Shown: positions 46,000 to 58,399 of the stretch, in pieces
Numbering within the stretch: the first letter of the stretch is position 1
How the letters are laid out: each line of letters begins with the position of its first letter
DNA from: Linnemannia schmuckeri
Taxonomy: Eukaryota; Mortierellomycota; Mortierellomycetes; Mortierellales; Mortierellaceae
DNA: 64,000 nt
Direction: 5' to 3'
NCBI GenBank assembly: GCA_029449235.1
Contig: JANATG010000009.1
Span: 1,488,001 to 1,552,000 of the forward strand
Program-made: the position numbers and the translations under genes
Notes under the pieces: generated by a model
Seen by the model: only the letters and a program-made list of their open reading frames with translations
What the model was told of the DNA's origin: nothing
Databases searched by the model: none

Positions 46000-47711
46000 T
46001 TGTCCTGTAACCTTTGAAGCGCCATCGATAGTGAACCTGTATGTATTGGCCATACGGGTTGCAACATAGAAAAGAAAAGGTCCATATCTCATTAGTAGAC
46101 GGTGGCACGAAATCTATTATTGAGGTGTCGAGCATTCCACTTTGATGACAACGTAAAAGTGAGGTTCCTAACAACACCCCTATTACCCCTGTTCAGCCCT
46201 ATATCTTACTGCCCCATCTGACTTTTGGCGACACGATGACTTGATACTCTTAGCTTTGTACCTTAACACGAGAGTGGGGTGACCTGGATTGTGTGCAAAG
46301 AGAAAAATAAGATCAAGGAGACAGCGGAAATGGATCAAAAAAAAAAAAAAAGGAAGGAAGGAAGGGTCTTGTGGCCCACAGAATGGGACGCAAGAACAAG
46401 AAAAAAAAATGCACAATGTAACAGGGAACCGATGCCACGTCCTATGCCATCCTATGCAAAGGTAGAATGAGCTGTACATTGCTTTAGGTTGCAACCTAAG
46501 CAAATAAAAAAAAGAAGAAAGAAAAAAGGGATCACTCCTTGCCTTGTCTTGTCCTCTTCTTTCCTTTCCTCACTTCTCATTTTGTCACCCTTGTGTCACT
46601 CCCTGTTTGTGTTTGCTGTATCTTTCTTGGTGTTTGCTTGCTTGCCGTATGCTGTATGCGTGGATTTGAGGATGGCCTGAACTGAAAGTCGGGGAGAATC
46701 AACATACATGCGAATCTGTGTTTTGTGTGTCTCTCTATCTTTTGCACATGTAGAGTACATGTAACGAGAAAATAAATTGGGTCAAGACGCAGAAGCACAA
46801 GCACAAGCGCACATACCTTGCCTGAATCAAATGATGGCTTCCGTTTAGTCAATAGCAAACAAATGTGCCCCACGTCAATCAATCGATCTGTTAGTCAGTT
46901 CCAAATTGCCGTCGTCGTTCTTTCTTCACTTTGTGTCTGCCGGTCAGCCATTTCCATTGTGTGTGCATGTTTTGTTTTGTCTTGTCTGCTCTGTTTATCC
47001 TTGACTTATTTCCTTCTCTTCCCTCCTTCTTCCTTTCCTTTCTTCTCTCCCTCTTTCTCTTTTCTTTTTCATTTTCTTCCTTCTCCATCCCCTCGTTCCC
47101 TTATCCCAATTGCCTGCTGTTATCTATCTCCTTTCTTTCTCTCCTATCCAGCACTCTCTCTCTTTCTTCTCTCTCCCTTCTCTGTCTTCCTTCTGCCCCC
47201 TTTTGCTTGCCAATCCCGCTTTTTTTTTTTCGTCCACTCTTCCAGTTCCTAGAAACCCCTCTGTCTGACACACAGGCACCAACACATACAGACACATATA
47301 TCGACACACGCTACACCCTCGCACGTTTTTGATCGAATCTTTCTTCCCTTCGGTTTCCCTTGCCCTTCCTTCCTTTTTTATTTCCGTTTTCATTGTTGCT
47401 GTTGTTTTACTTTCTTCTCTTTCTCCTCTCTACTGATTCGTCCATCGTCTTCTTACATCTCCTCCAACGACTTTCCTCCTTCCTCCCTCAACCACCACCT
47501 CCTCTTCTTCAGCATCCTAACCACTGTGGTTCAAGGAATTCTACTCCTCGCATCTACAACAGATTATATCATATCATATCCCTCCTGCTCACTCAAATCT
47601 CTATAAAGTCAGCAGTTCATCTCTGATCCGTTCCTCACTCAGCCTCTCCTTTGCTCACCTTGAATTCTATCTTGCTCTTTTTTTTTTACATTCACCCTTG
47701 TACCGCCACTA
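46000..47711. other. Flank of the transposon island and leader of the DCAF12-like gene
   Basis: No terminal inverted repeat matching the left side of the island was recognised at 46.0-46.2 kb. From about 46,520 the plus strand turns strongly CT-rich, with TCTC and CTTT tracts to the ATG at 47712, as in other leaders here. No gene supported. Confidence 0.45.
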
Positions 47712-50700
47712 ATGCCTATTCTTAAGCTACCATTCTTCTTGGCAGCAAAGGATCGAAAGCAGGACTGGAGGTAATAGTCAGTACCAACAAATACAACATC
47801 AACCATTCATTCTATCTTCAACAAAGACCAAAGGAATAATAACCAACAAACAAGCAATAAGAGCTTCATCGTCTTCATCGTCATCATCAACTTTTGAATT
47901 CCGATCTTGGCCTAATCGTCTTATCCAATTCACTCACCCTGTGTGCTCTTTTGTTCGCTTTTTGAGCATGAATAAGTGTTCGTGCACAAACACCCGATCT
48001 GCATGGATCAATTGATGACCCTGTCCCTCCCCTTGGACGAAACACCTCTTCTCTCTCCCCTTGACCATTTTTTTCTTTTTATGTGGTACATGGACGTCTG
48101 CTTTTGGACTATTCGATCCCTCCGTTTTTGTTGGAACTTTCAGGAGCAGAACATGCAGGACTTTTTCGCCATGCACCACCACCACAACCGCGCTATATCT
48201 TCTTCTTAGGCCGTTTCTTTCTTTCCTTAGATCCTGCTTGTTTCTTTAACATCTTCCACTTATGTTGCACATGTTGTTGCTTGTAGCTACAATATCGCTG
48301 CTCCAGCCGTCAATCCCAGCCCAGTTCTGGGGCCATTGAGGAAGCGCGAGTACCAGACGCGACAGCAGCAGATCCGACAAGGAACACCCCGACGAATCGG
48401 CTGTCCTACTCGATCCCAGGACGAATTCCCCATTTACGAGCACCGTAATATCAGCCCCATCAGCCCGGAGGGTAGTGGCGCTACCAGGCCAGTTTCAAGG
48501 ACGAGTTCACGACCCAAGGGGTCGGGATCAGCATCACGGGCAATCCCGTCGTCTCAGACTTCAACCCACTCTCTCACATCCCCTTCCCCGACGTCTTCTG
48601 CGATTTCGTCGTTCTCATTCCCATCTCCAAAGATCAACAACAACAGTTCTGAGATCGGAGCTCCGGATTCGGATATGGAGTGGACAGCTATCCCCTCGTC
48701 CTCGTCAGGACGTAGATCAACCGCTTCATCGATGTCTTCCTTCTCCCTCTCCTCGGGATCGTACAGCAAGAGCTTCATGATGATGGGTCATGCTATGGGT
48801 TATGGCGGCTCTTCTATCCCAAATACTTCCACCTTGCCCTCATTAACCAATTCGCATCTCTCGGTAGCTCAGCTCGGCGGTGCAGGTAGACGCATGTCCA
48901 CCCCATCGATCTCGACCTCAAAGTCACGTCGGGATTCTACAGAGGTAGCACCGACTCTGCCAACTTCTTCTGCATCCTCTTGCCGAAACACCTCGATGGC
49001 TCAACGCCCAACCTCGGCCCTCTCGACCTCGCGCACTTGGGTTGCATCGATGCCATTCTCATCCTCCTCGAGCATGATCACTGCAGATGAGGAGAATAGA
49101 TATTACAACGTCAACCAGTCTTCGCCCGTCTCGTCTGAGATGTTTGGGCATGTCCAGACAAACAAACTGACAGAGTATGTGAGCTCAAGGGTTCCAACTA
49201 TTATCACCGAGCGCGAGTATGATGTTGAGGGCTATGACAAGGTCTTTGCAGCCACATGGCTTAATTCAGAGGAGGTGCTCATGGGAACAAAGTGTAACAA
49301 GGTAAATGCATGTGTACATGGCTATGCATCTTGATTCCTTCTGTTACCTTTTCAAGTCGACGCAATGCTAACTTCTATGCATATGCAAACTCAAATTTAG
49401 CTCATTGTTTTGAATGTACGAACAAACAAACGCGTGCATTTGGGCCGGATGGAAGAGTGTTTAGAGGAGAATTTGACCAGCGTACTATCACGCCTGGGTG
49501 ACATGGCGGCAAAACGGAAAGAAGATCTCTTTTCTGGGCCCCTTGCCAAACGGTCTGTCAAGTCTAGCGGATCACCGACGTCAAATGGCACTGGCGGTAT
49601 CGCCAGCAGTTTGGAAAGAGGATTACGCTTCCTGAACAGCGGTAGACGATCATCGACACCGTCGTTCACAACCATCACCTCCAATCAACCTAGCACGAAC
49701 CACATGATGACTGTGTTCCCACCATCGCCCAATCCCAATGCTACCATCAGTCCCACCATGCCCGGTGCTGCTGCAACCACCAATCAGGCGACTACTACCA
49801 ACCTCAACAATGCCAATACCAACGCCAACGCCAACACCAACACCAACGCCACTACTGATCCATTCCATTCGGGCTTGATGCACGGTATGGCTGCTGCATC
49901 GACATCGGCAGGTGTCCGATCTCTGTCGATTAACCCGTCAAGGACTCTGTTGGCGATCGGCGCTGGAGACCCCTTCCAGGTCACCATTTACTCGATCCCA
50001 GAATACGAACCTGTAGGGATCATGTATGGACATGCCGATCTGGTCTTTTCGTTGACTTGGGTCACCGACACCGTATTGGTCAGTGGATCGAGAGACGGCT
50101 CTATGCGCGTCTGGTCGATGGATTCATCCGTCATGGCAACCCTGCCTTCGGTCACTGTTCCTATTGACGTCCGGTTCCCTGTTCTGTCGCGCGAAGAGGA
50201 AAATATTAAAGTGCGTGACCTCTCCTTGAACAAGGGCACCGGGGTAAGAATCGAACATGTCTCTGAAGTTATTTATTTTTGGGGCGAGTGGTATTCTGAG
50301 GGATCAAGCAGTAAGACTAACCACAAATTGTTTGGTGTTTTAGCAATTGATGACTTTGACGACGGAAGGATACGTCAAGCTCTGGGATCGCGAGAGCTAC
50401 ATCCAGGTGCGTTGCATTGACATTATCGTAAAAAGCCATGGTCATTTCTCATCTTGGACAAAAATGCTAACCTACTTTCTTGACCTTTTAGATCTCCAAG
50501 TTAAAGCTGATTCGTTCAACAGAGACCGTCTGCCTGACCTCAAACGCAGATGCCAATTTATTCGCTGTTGGATCCCAATCTCACATCACAGTCATCGACC
50601 CTCGCACCTCTAGTCTTGTCCACGAGACCGAATCCTGCGATGAAGGCTGGGGAGTCCGTGCCTTGGATTTCAAGAGCCACATCATCACAACAGGCGGCGG

Positions 50701-51062
50701 CTTTGGTCGTCTCGGATACTACGATCTCCGAGCACAGCGGTACCTCGATGGCTTTGACAATGACCAGAGCAATCGTCGTTACCAGGATATTGGGACTGGA
50801 TGGCTGGTAAGTACTTCATACTGCCATTTTTGGTGTTGGAAATCATGTCTGTTACTCTCATATGTTAACCTTTGAACTATTTTCTGAAACGCTTGTATGG
50901 AATTAGAATCGCGATACCACCTACGCGGGAAGCATTTCGGGCATCACGATCCGAAACGCTGTCTACACCATGCAATACGACTCGACAGGCACGCGTCTGT
51001 TTGCTGCAGGAGGCCCTCTGCAACTGGGACTCTGTGGTTCCTATGCCGGTCTGTGGAGTTAA
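47712..51062 (+). CDS. DCAF12-like WD40 protein (CUL4-DDB1 substrate receptor)
   Basis: Six exons join in phase: 47712-47770, 48287-49301, 49401-50243, 50344-50406, 50492-50806 and 50907-51062, giving 816 aa. WD40 blades recur through the C-terminal two thirds, for example VFAATWLNSEEVLMGTKCNKLIVLNV, GHADLVFSLTWVTDTVLVSGSRDGSMRVW, LMTLTTEGYVKLWD, TSNADANLFAVGSQSHITVID. The last blade ends RLFAAGGPLQLGLCGSYAGLWS, the distinctive DCAF12 C-terminus. In animals DCAF12 recruits substrates to the CUL4-DDB1 ubiquitin ligase; that role is carried over by homology. The N-terminal 250 residues and a 130-residue insert between the first blades are Ser/Thr/Asn-rich, longer than in animal proteins. The exon at 47712 supplies MPILKLPFFLAAKDRKQDW and the only ATG in phase. 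Confidence 0.88.
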
Positions 51063-52028
51063 AAAGGCGTGGAGATAACAAAAAAAACAAAAATGGAGCA
51101 AACAAATCAACAAGCAACATAATACCGAACAAACTATAGTAGACCATACAACGCGTAATAGACACAAATAGATAATTTAATAATACTTTTTCTAACTATT
51201 TTTTTTATGAAGTAGTCGTTTTGTACTAACTTTATGGTAGAGGTAAGAGATGGCGAGTGTAGTAATTAGTAGTTCGAATGAAATGGTGGAATATCTTGGA
51301 TTGTTTCGGTGGTAATGCTAGTTGTAAAATACGAAATAGTACATGGATTATTTTTTTTTTGCAATATTCATGACGGTGCAAGAAAAAAAATGGAAACAAG
51401 TCGATATTTTATCCGTAAATCCATCCTCCATCCTCCTTTCATTTATTTTTTTTTCTTTTTTACCCAGGGGAACCCTGGGCTTCCACCAAAACCTTTCCTT
51501 GAACTCTTTGGCCTTTTCAGCTTCTTGCGCCTCTTTGGCCGCTTTTCGCCCTCTTGACCTAGAGGTGTATCCAAGTAGATGTTGATGAAGAGCGCGCGTA
51601 CAATAATAAAACCTTCTACTTTATCTGCTACATTTGCAATTGAACATGACATTGACCTCGATGAAATAGAGAAGACTTTGAATGGAAAAGGCGTGTTCGC
51701 TTGGACTGATTGGTTTGAAGGCCTTGGAGAGAGGTTTATTATTACATGTGCTCATGCTAGGGACTCGTAGAGGAAGAAAAGGAGAAGAGAAAGAAAAGGA
51801 GAAGAGAAAGAAAGCAGGATACAAAGAAAGGTTTTCTGTTTTCTGGATTTTTTGGGGGGTAATGTACACGACATATCATACATGAGAAGTTGAACAAAAG
51901 AAAATACAATGCAAAAAGACAAAGGTCAAAAAGATACAAACAAAAATGATCGACAACAAGCAACAAGCAACAAGCAATAAACAACAAACAGTAAACATAC
52001 TCTGCAAGTCCTAGCACCAATCCTCAGT
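51063..52028. other. Convergent intergenic region
   Basis: Nearly 1 kb between converging genes. It carries 3' UTR sequence from both and A/T-rich stretches. A 63-codon frame at 51579-51770 has no recognisable motif and no leader, so it is not called. Confidence 0.5.
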
Positions 52029-55000
52029 TCACCTTTTTTTGGGCAGATTATACCGCTTGTTGTGATCAAGGACTCCAGCAAGCAGGTCATCCAACAAGAT
52101 CATGGGCTTCTTCTCTTTCTCCTTCTCTTCCGTGTCCTTGGCCACCTCCTTCTCCTTTGCCATCGATGTTTCCTTAGCATTCTTGGCCGCCATTGCCTTG
52201 CGCTCCGTCTCGTGCAGCTGTGCCCTTGTGGTGGCGTCCTTTGACCAATCTCTGTTTACTTGACTGACGCTGTGGTTGGGGATAATCAACTGCGCCAGAG
52301 CCTTCAAGCAGACAGCTGCAGCGCCTGTCTTGCCCTTACCCGTGAGCTCCTTGACTCCGGCCTCCTTGCCCTGCTTCTCCTTGAGCTCCTTCTGCTCCTT
52401 CTCCTTGACCTTGGTCTCTTTTTGCTTCTTGTCCTCGGTCTGGTTATCCTTATGTTCTTTGTTGTTCGTCTTCTTGGCCTTCTCAGCCGCTTGTACTTTC
52501 TCCGCCTGGTCCTTGCAGCCATTCTTTCCTTTGGATGCCTTGTCCTTGGTCTCCTGTCTCTTCTCCTTGGCTTCATTCTCAACCTCACCTTCCGCCTTGA
52601 CCATGGCGTCGTTGAGGGATACTGGCATGGGTGTAGCTGAGACACGAGCTCGGCGTGCTGCCTCCTGTTCCTGCCTCATCTTACCTAAATCAAGCATGTT
52701 CTTGGCCCCGATTGCTGCCGCCAATGGGGTGGTTCGCGCTTTCTTTTTGCTCGCCTTCCCCATGTTGCCAGTCAGGCGCCTCGAGCTCTCGTTGTAGTTA
52801 TTCTGTACTATTTTCGGTGACGGGTCAACCTTCGACTTCTTGGTGGCTGTGAGCTTGATCTCGGTTTCCAACGGGCGTTTGCGTGTGTTGGAGCCGTTGG
52901 TATCCATCAAGCGTTCCCTCTGCGCAGGGTGAGCGTTGGTGGTTTGAGCTGCCACCCCTTCGGCAACCTGGGATCCGTTGCTATCAGTGCTAGCTTCATC
53001 GTCCAAGGTGCCCCGTGCTCGCTTCACCTCCTTGGTCTCTGCTCCCAAGTCTGTCTGTTCCAAAGAACGCTTACCAAGACTGGTGGAAACGTTGATCAAG
53101 GTTTCAACTGCGAGGGTAGGACTCGACTGGCGCAACTGGTCCGACTGCCTAGGTCTGCTTGTCATCTCGCGGGCAGACTTGGGCTTCTCGGTCCTACTCC
53201 GGTCACCCGCCTGCGATTCCAGAATCTCCTGGATCAAGAAGTCGACCTCGATGCTATTGCCGGCCTGGTAGTTGCCGTCTGTTGCTGATGCCAAGATGTC
53301 CATAATCAATGACTCTTGGTCATTGTTATTGGCATCCTGATAGTTGAAGTCCGTTGCTGATGCCAAAATGTCCATAATCAATGATTCCTGGTCATTGTTA
53401 TTGCCGCCTTGACGAGAATTGTCCTTGCCCGCTTCCAGGATTTCCTGGATCAATTGTTCCGCGCCATAGTTGACGTCGCCGTTGCGAGAGTCGCGGACGA
53501 ATTCAGGAAGCGAGGGGGCTTGGTTGTGGTCGTGGACGGGTTCAGGAACCGAGAGGCGTTCGAGATTGTCGTCATGGACGGGTGCAGGGAGCGAGAGGCA
53601 ACGACGGTGGTCATCTTCCGAAGGAACACAACTCGTCAAAGCGCGGTGCTTGTCAAAGACACACGGGCACCATCCTTGGCATCGGACACATTTCCAACCC
53701 GCCTGCTTGCCTGCAATTTCGACCCAGTCCATCTCGTAGTACGCTTCGAGGCACAGCTCGCAGAATGAGAGGGGGCAGAATGCACAGCTGGCGTGCATGG
53801 AGCGCAGAGTCGTGTTGGTCGACTTGCAGATATGGCACTCCTAGAGAGAGAGGAAGGTTTCCAACGGTCGATAGAAGAGAGTCGGTATTGTTATCATCAA
53901 AAACATCACAAAAGAGACAAGAGGGTTAGTTACCTTACGGTAATCGACGGACTGGCGGCGCCTGTAAGCCAGGCTGGCTGCAGAAAAGGCTTTATCGTTC
54001 AAAGGCAGGATCCTATAGAGTTCGGAAAAGAGTAGCATTGTTTGGTAAGTACAATGTACCAAGCTAATCATAAGTAGCAAATATGAAGATAATGCCACGA
54101 AAAAAAGTGTACTTACATGACAGGCCAACTCTCTGTGATGGGCTCGTAACCCGGGGAGCCCGCCAGTACCGTAGACTCGTTCCACGCACAAACGGCCTTC
54201 TCAACTCTCTTTCGACACGATTCCATCGATATGTACTCGACAAACTCCATCGTGTCCTTTCCGTGGTCGCAGCTCCGTCCGAGGCCATAGCATCGAGTGC
54301 AGAGGTGATAGCGCTCTTTTTCCTCGAGACACGTGCGGCACTGGAAGTGGCGGTTCCAGATATCTCCCTGACAGAATCCACAGACGCGAGTCATCTGAGC
54401 GTGGCGACTCTCCAGGATCCTCTTGGGCTTCTCGAACAGGGTCCACTCTGGTCCCATCGCCCGCAAGTTGACCCAATCCTCCTTCACAATGTCCTTGTAC
54501 ATCTCCAAGACTTGCTTGAAGGCCCGCATGAAAGTCTCCCTCGGCATCCAGAGATCGGGATCGTTCCATGCCAGGTTCTTGGTGTATGCACTCAAGGCCA
54601 TGTCGACGATGTACTTGATCTTGTATCTCTCAGGTTGGCCAACCCTATTAGGATGCTGAGATAAATAAATGGGATAAGGATTATTAAATGTACAGAGCGC
54701 AAGGTGTAATGCTAGCCGTCGCTTTTTTTCATGAGACATCTTTGAAACTTGCTCTCTATAGCGGGGAAGGACCGATGTGATCGCGGTCTCCAAGCAATCT
54801 GGTGTCGTGCGGCTCCACGAAACTTGAGCCGAGCCCTTGCCCTAAAGCGAGTAGAATAAAACAAAGTACAAAATATGTGAGTCGCTATTCTCACGAGTAG
54901 AGTGTCCGAATGCACATCATACATATAACATGTTTCATCACTTACAATATTAATGAACTGGTAGACGCAGTCCGAGGGAACGATCACCAGATCTCCGACC

Positions 55001-56294
55001 CTTTGTTCAACCACGTGGATTGGAAACTGGGCGCTCTCCAACTTCTGAAGAGTGGCAAAGTAATGCTCCTGACCCAAGTCCTGTCCAAGACGTGCCCACA
55101 TTGCTTCCGCCTCAGCTCTGTGCTCTGCCTTGACAATGAACCAGACACAAGAGGAATCTATGCACAACAAATAAAATTACAGAGGTTCATGGTTAGTATG
55201 TGCGGAGGTTGTTCGTGTTTAATGATCTTCTAAAGTGCGTTCACTATTGTGCGGTTGCGTACTTACCCTTCTCTGCCCAAGTCATGATGTTGTGGCCCAT
55301 AGCTCCACACGGATGGATGCGTGCTGGCATCCTATGTAGATAATATCCGAGACAGATAAAGATAGTGATGATAACCAGTTTGAGTTCTTTGTTTCCAATT
55401 AAGGCAATTAATAGATTCTCCAATGGCCATCAGCTAACAAAGGGAGTGTTTGTATCCTTACCAGGTGCCATCCTGTCCAATGCTCATCCTAGGCATTGCG
55501 TCACCCACCAGTTCTGGGCTGTACTCGGCTTTAAGAAGAATGTCAAAAACGAAATTACGGTTTAGTCAAATCGCTCGAGTGGCGTTTTTGTGGGGAAAGA
55601 GCGGACAATGAAATTTGCATAGACATTCAAACAAAAAGGAAGGGAGGTACTTACACAAGTCGTCCTCTTGCTGAAACGCCAGGAACGGGGGGATGATGTC
55701 GCCCATCAGCGCATTCGTCCAGTCATGCGGGCAGGCCTGGTCCCTGGCATACAAAAGTGGCTTGCGTCGGTCTGCGTCCCGCCAGCGTATAGTCCGTCTT
55801 GCTGTGGGAGAGACGGTAAAGCCCATACTTTCGCTGTGGACGTCCTCGAGATAACGCGCCATGGTCTTGCGAACATCGACGGCGGGACGAAGAAGGTCAG
55901 CACAGAGAATACCTAAATAATATAAACAAATACAATCGCCATGTCAGTAGCCTTCCTTGTTAAGTGTAAATTTCAGGAAAAAGGTGATCCTCGAAAAGTG
56001 AAAGACAGCTGATTGCTTACTCTTGTGCCCGAAGCCTTTGTGCAGGTACTGGAGGGTGAACATGTCTGCTGGCCACGCCTCATGTTTCTTGAATCCTTCA
56101 ACGACAACCGGCTCGCCCAAGTCGACACTGTGCGCATGGACCTCATTCCTGAGGTCAATGCCTGGGCTGCTGACATTGACGCGATGGGTGACAACAAATG
56201 GCGCGCCGCGTGCGGTGATGTTATTGTAATGCGCGGGGTTGGGCTTGACGACGGACTGAGCCTCGCTCTTGAAGTTAAGAGCAGAGTCCGTCAT
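52029..56294 (-). CDS. JmjC-fold protein with Cys-rich zinc fingers; probable pseudo-enzyme
   Basis: Eight exons join in phase to 1,163 aa: 56294-56021, 55912-55655, 55528-55462, 55331-55267, 55157-54946, 54841-54117, 54012-53934 and 53840-52029. The N-terminal part has a JmjC-like cupin ending VGDLVIVPSDCVYQFINIGKGSAQVSWSRTT, where JmjC oxygenases usually read VPPGAAHQVWN. The terminal iron histidine is replaced by Tyr and the HxD/E pair appears as HPC (RIHPCGAMGHN). After it come two cysteine clusters: CGFCQGDIWNRHFQCRTCLEE...CTRCYGLGRSCDH (about residues 450-490) and CHICKST...CAFCPLSFCELC...CVRCQGWCPC (about 560-620). The C-terminal half holds three diverged LIxxIL repeats and a Lys/Glu-rich coiled stretch. 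A chromatin reader or scaffold role is plausible; demethylase activity is doubtful. Confidence 0.75.
53220..53470 (-). repeat. Coding tandem repeat, LIMDILASATD/LIQEILE units
   Basis: Inside the last exon of the JmjC-like gene. Two near-identical units of 90-100 bp (encoding NNDQESLIMDILASATD then NYQD/NYQA) are flanked by two weaker ones (LIQEILEAGKD, LIQEILESQAGD). Copies at 53,290 and 53,360 are almost the same at DNA level, indicating recent duplication. Confidence 0.8.
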
Positions 56295-57080
56295 TTTGGC
56301 AGCTCGAATGGAAAAGATGATCTGTTATTGTTTTTTGATTGATTGCGGGTTGGGAAAGGAGAAATCGTTCAGCGGTGGGTGGCGTGCTGAGTGAAGGAGG
56401 AGTGGAAAAGGAGAGAGAGGTGTACTCTTTCCGCGGTGAGTGGCGCTGATTGTAAAGGAGAGGCGGTTAAGGGAGAAAAGTAAAAAAGTTCAGCGGAGAG
56501 TACGTGGCGCTGAAAGAGGAGAATGTGGTGATTTGGGGAAGAGGGAGTTTTGAGTGGGTGGTGTTGATTGTAGAGAAGAGAAGGTTGAAGGATGAAAGGC
56601 GAATGAGTTCTGCGAGAAGGGGCGGGCTCAAAGTGAATAGGGGTGTGGTGAAAGAGAGAGGGTGAAAAGGAATGAGAGAAGGGGTGGCTGTTGTCGTTTG
56701 TCTTGCGATTGATTAGTCGTTGTTGTCGTTCAAAATATACTAAGGAAGGCGTCGTTATCGTAGTCGATGGAGCTGGACTCGAGAGAGTAGCGATGGAAGG
56801 TGAAGAAGAAGAAAAGAGAGATGAAGAACGAAACGGTCTTCTTTATACCCCTTTTTTCAGGCACTAGGAGACACCCATATTAAGGGTGGAAGGCGTAGAT
56901 GAAAAATTATAGGTTTGTAGTATCTTTCCTGTCCACATCCTTATCATTCTTGACTCACTTCCTCTGGAGAGCCATCATGTTTACTTGCTGAGGAGACCAT
57001 GTCCCAACGTACTCTGAAATCTTCCAATAACCTTCCCAAACTTCTCAACACCCTCCTTTCCAGGCCTCCACTCTTCCTTA
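56295..57080. other. Upstream region of the JmjC-like gene
   Basis: Purine-rich on the plus strand (pyrimidine-rich leader for the minus-strand gene) with loosely repeated GAGTGG/GTGGCGCTGA blocks at about 56,365-56,600. No gene recognised. Confidence 0.45.
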
Positions 57081-58350
57081 GTCCAACAATCATTATGATA
57101 CACGTTATAGTAATGTTTTGGCACATTTATTCATCCCTCGACTTGATTCTCTCCGCGATCACTCTCCAATTCAGAATCCACAGCCGTCGGTTATTCAAGT
57201 TTAGGATCGGTAAACATGTCAGTCCCGAGAACTACAGCAGCTTTGGCCACCATTCTCCTAGACGGCTCTCTGTGGTCACAGGCTTGTTGCCCACAAAAAC
57301 ATCGACAGCGACCTGGTACTTGCCTCCGAACTGGTTCAAAATCGCCCTATGCAAGCGTAGCTCCTCCTCTTCTGTCTAGCGGCCAGTCCGACTTGAAGGA
57401 GGGGTATATGATTCTCTCCAGCGACGACGGCACGCCTTCGAGTTCCTAGGGAGTCGTGAGCCGTCGACACTCCCGCCCATTACCTTGTCTCAGATAACCG
57501 GTTGAGGGAGGTCGATATGGGCTCGTACCAGTTGTTCTAGCAGCGCATCCTACTCTGGCGCCCACTTTCCGTTGCGCTCCTTGGCCCTCCTCGTAATTAC
57601 TGGTCGTTGAATCGCATCGTCCCTCTGGTCTGCATTCCGCTTCTCAGATCTCACCGCCACGAAAGTCGAAAACAGTCGTCGCAAGGGAGCGGCAGGCTCG
57701 GTTTTCGCCATCACCTTCCCAACCACAAAACTGTCCTCGTCACGGCTACTCCTGCCACTGCTGCCCTTTCCTACATTGACCTGCTCTTGGCGGAGCTGAT
57801 TCACTTTGACTGCGTCAGATACGCAGTTCTTCACAGCCCAAAAGGAATGATGAGAAAATTGGTTGTCGTAGATGTCGTAGACACTCCTACATCCCTTGTC
57901 AGTCGAAGCAGCTCCGCGTCCTCCTCATCCGTCCACCTGCGACCGCGCGGTTGATACTTTCTCTAAGTCCTGTATTTTTCCGCTCTGTCGTGCTGGTCTG
58001 TGGTGACGGGGGCAATTCGGCTATTTGGGGATACATGATGGTGTTGATTTTGAGAGGCTTTATCGAAGATTCGTCGTGATCGCGGCCTTGACCTTGGTCG
58101 AGCATTATCGGAGATGTTGGCGCCTCTATGCTTCTTCGGAATATGAGGACGTGTCTGCATAATGAAGCTCAGCTGTGGGAGGCGATGGATGATCCTATGC
58201 GTTGTAACTGGAGGCGACTGAAGGTGTCGAAGTTGACCAACATTCGGACATCGCAGTCCCTCGACAAGGCTGCGTTGGCTGTTGTCGTTCCGCTCCTGAG
58301 TACAGGAGTAATAAGCTCAATAGAGTTTTGCGTAGACGTGTTTGGTCCTA
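57080..58350 (-). pseudogene. Pseudogene of a multi-repeat Myb/SANT DNA-binding protein
   Basis: Three Myb-type repeats can be read on the minus strand in order: RGRRWTDEEDAELLRLTRDVG (W codon 57935-57933), KWAPE*DALLEQLVRAHIDLP (W codon 57564-57562) followed by the recognition-helix-like KACRRRWRESY, and *TEEEELRLHRAILNQFGGKY. Repeat 1 and repeat 2 lie in different frames. Stops replace expected residues at 57552-57550 (TAG for Glu), 57492-57490 (TGA for a probable Trp) and 57378-57376 (TAG for the first Trp of repeat 3). A further TAG stands just before repeat 1. The upstream part reads as a basic, low-complexity N-terminus. The number of breaks makes a working gene unlikely. It was probably a sequence-specific DNA-binding regulator. 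Confidence 0.75.
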
Positions 58351-58399
58351 TCGGTGCCCTTTTTTTGTCGGCACGTGATCATTTTTCGTTTTAGAAAAC

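Noticed and set aside
51579..51770. 63-codon frame between DCAF12-like and JmjC-like genes
   Set aside because: No motif, no leader-like upstream and no splice evidence; length is within chance for this composition.
54083..54664. Long plus-strand frame over the JmjC-like gene
   Set aside because: Antisense shadow of a well-supported coding exon with zinc-finger cysteines.
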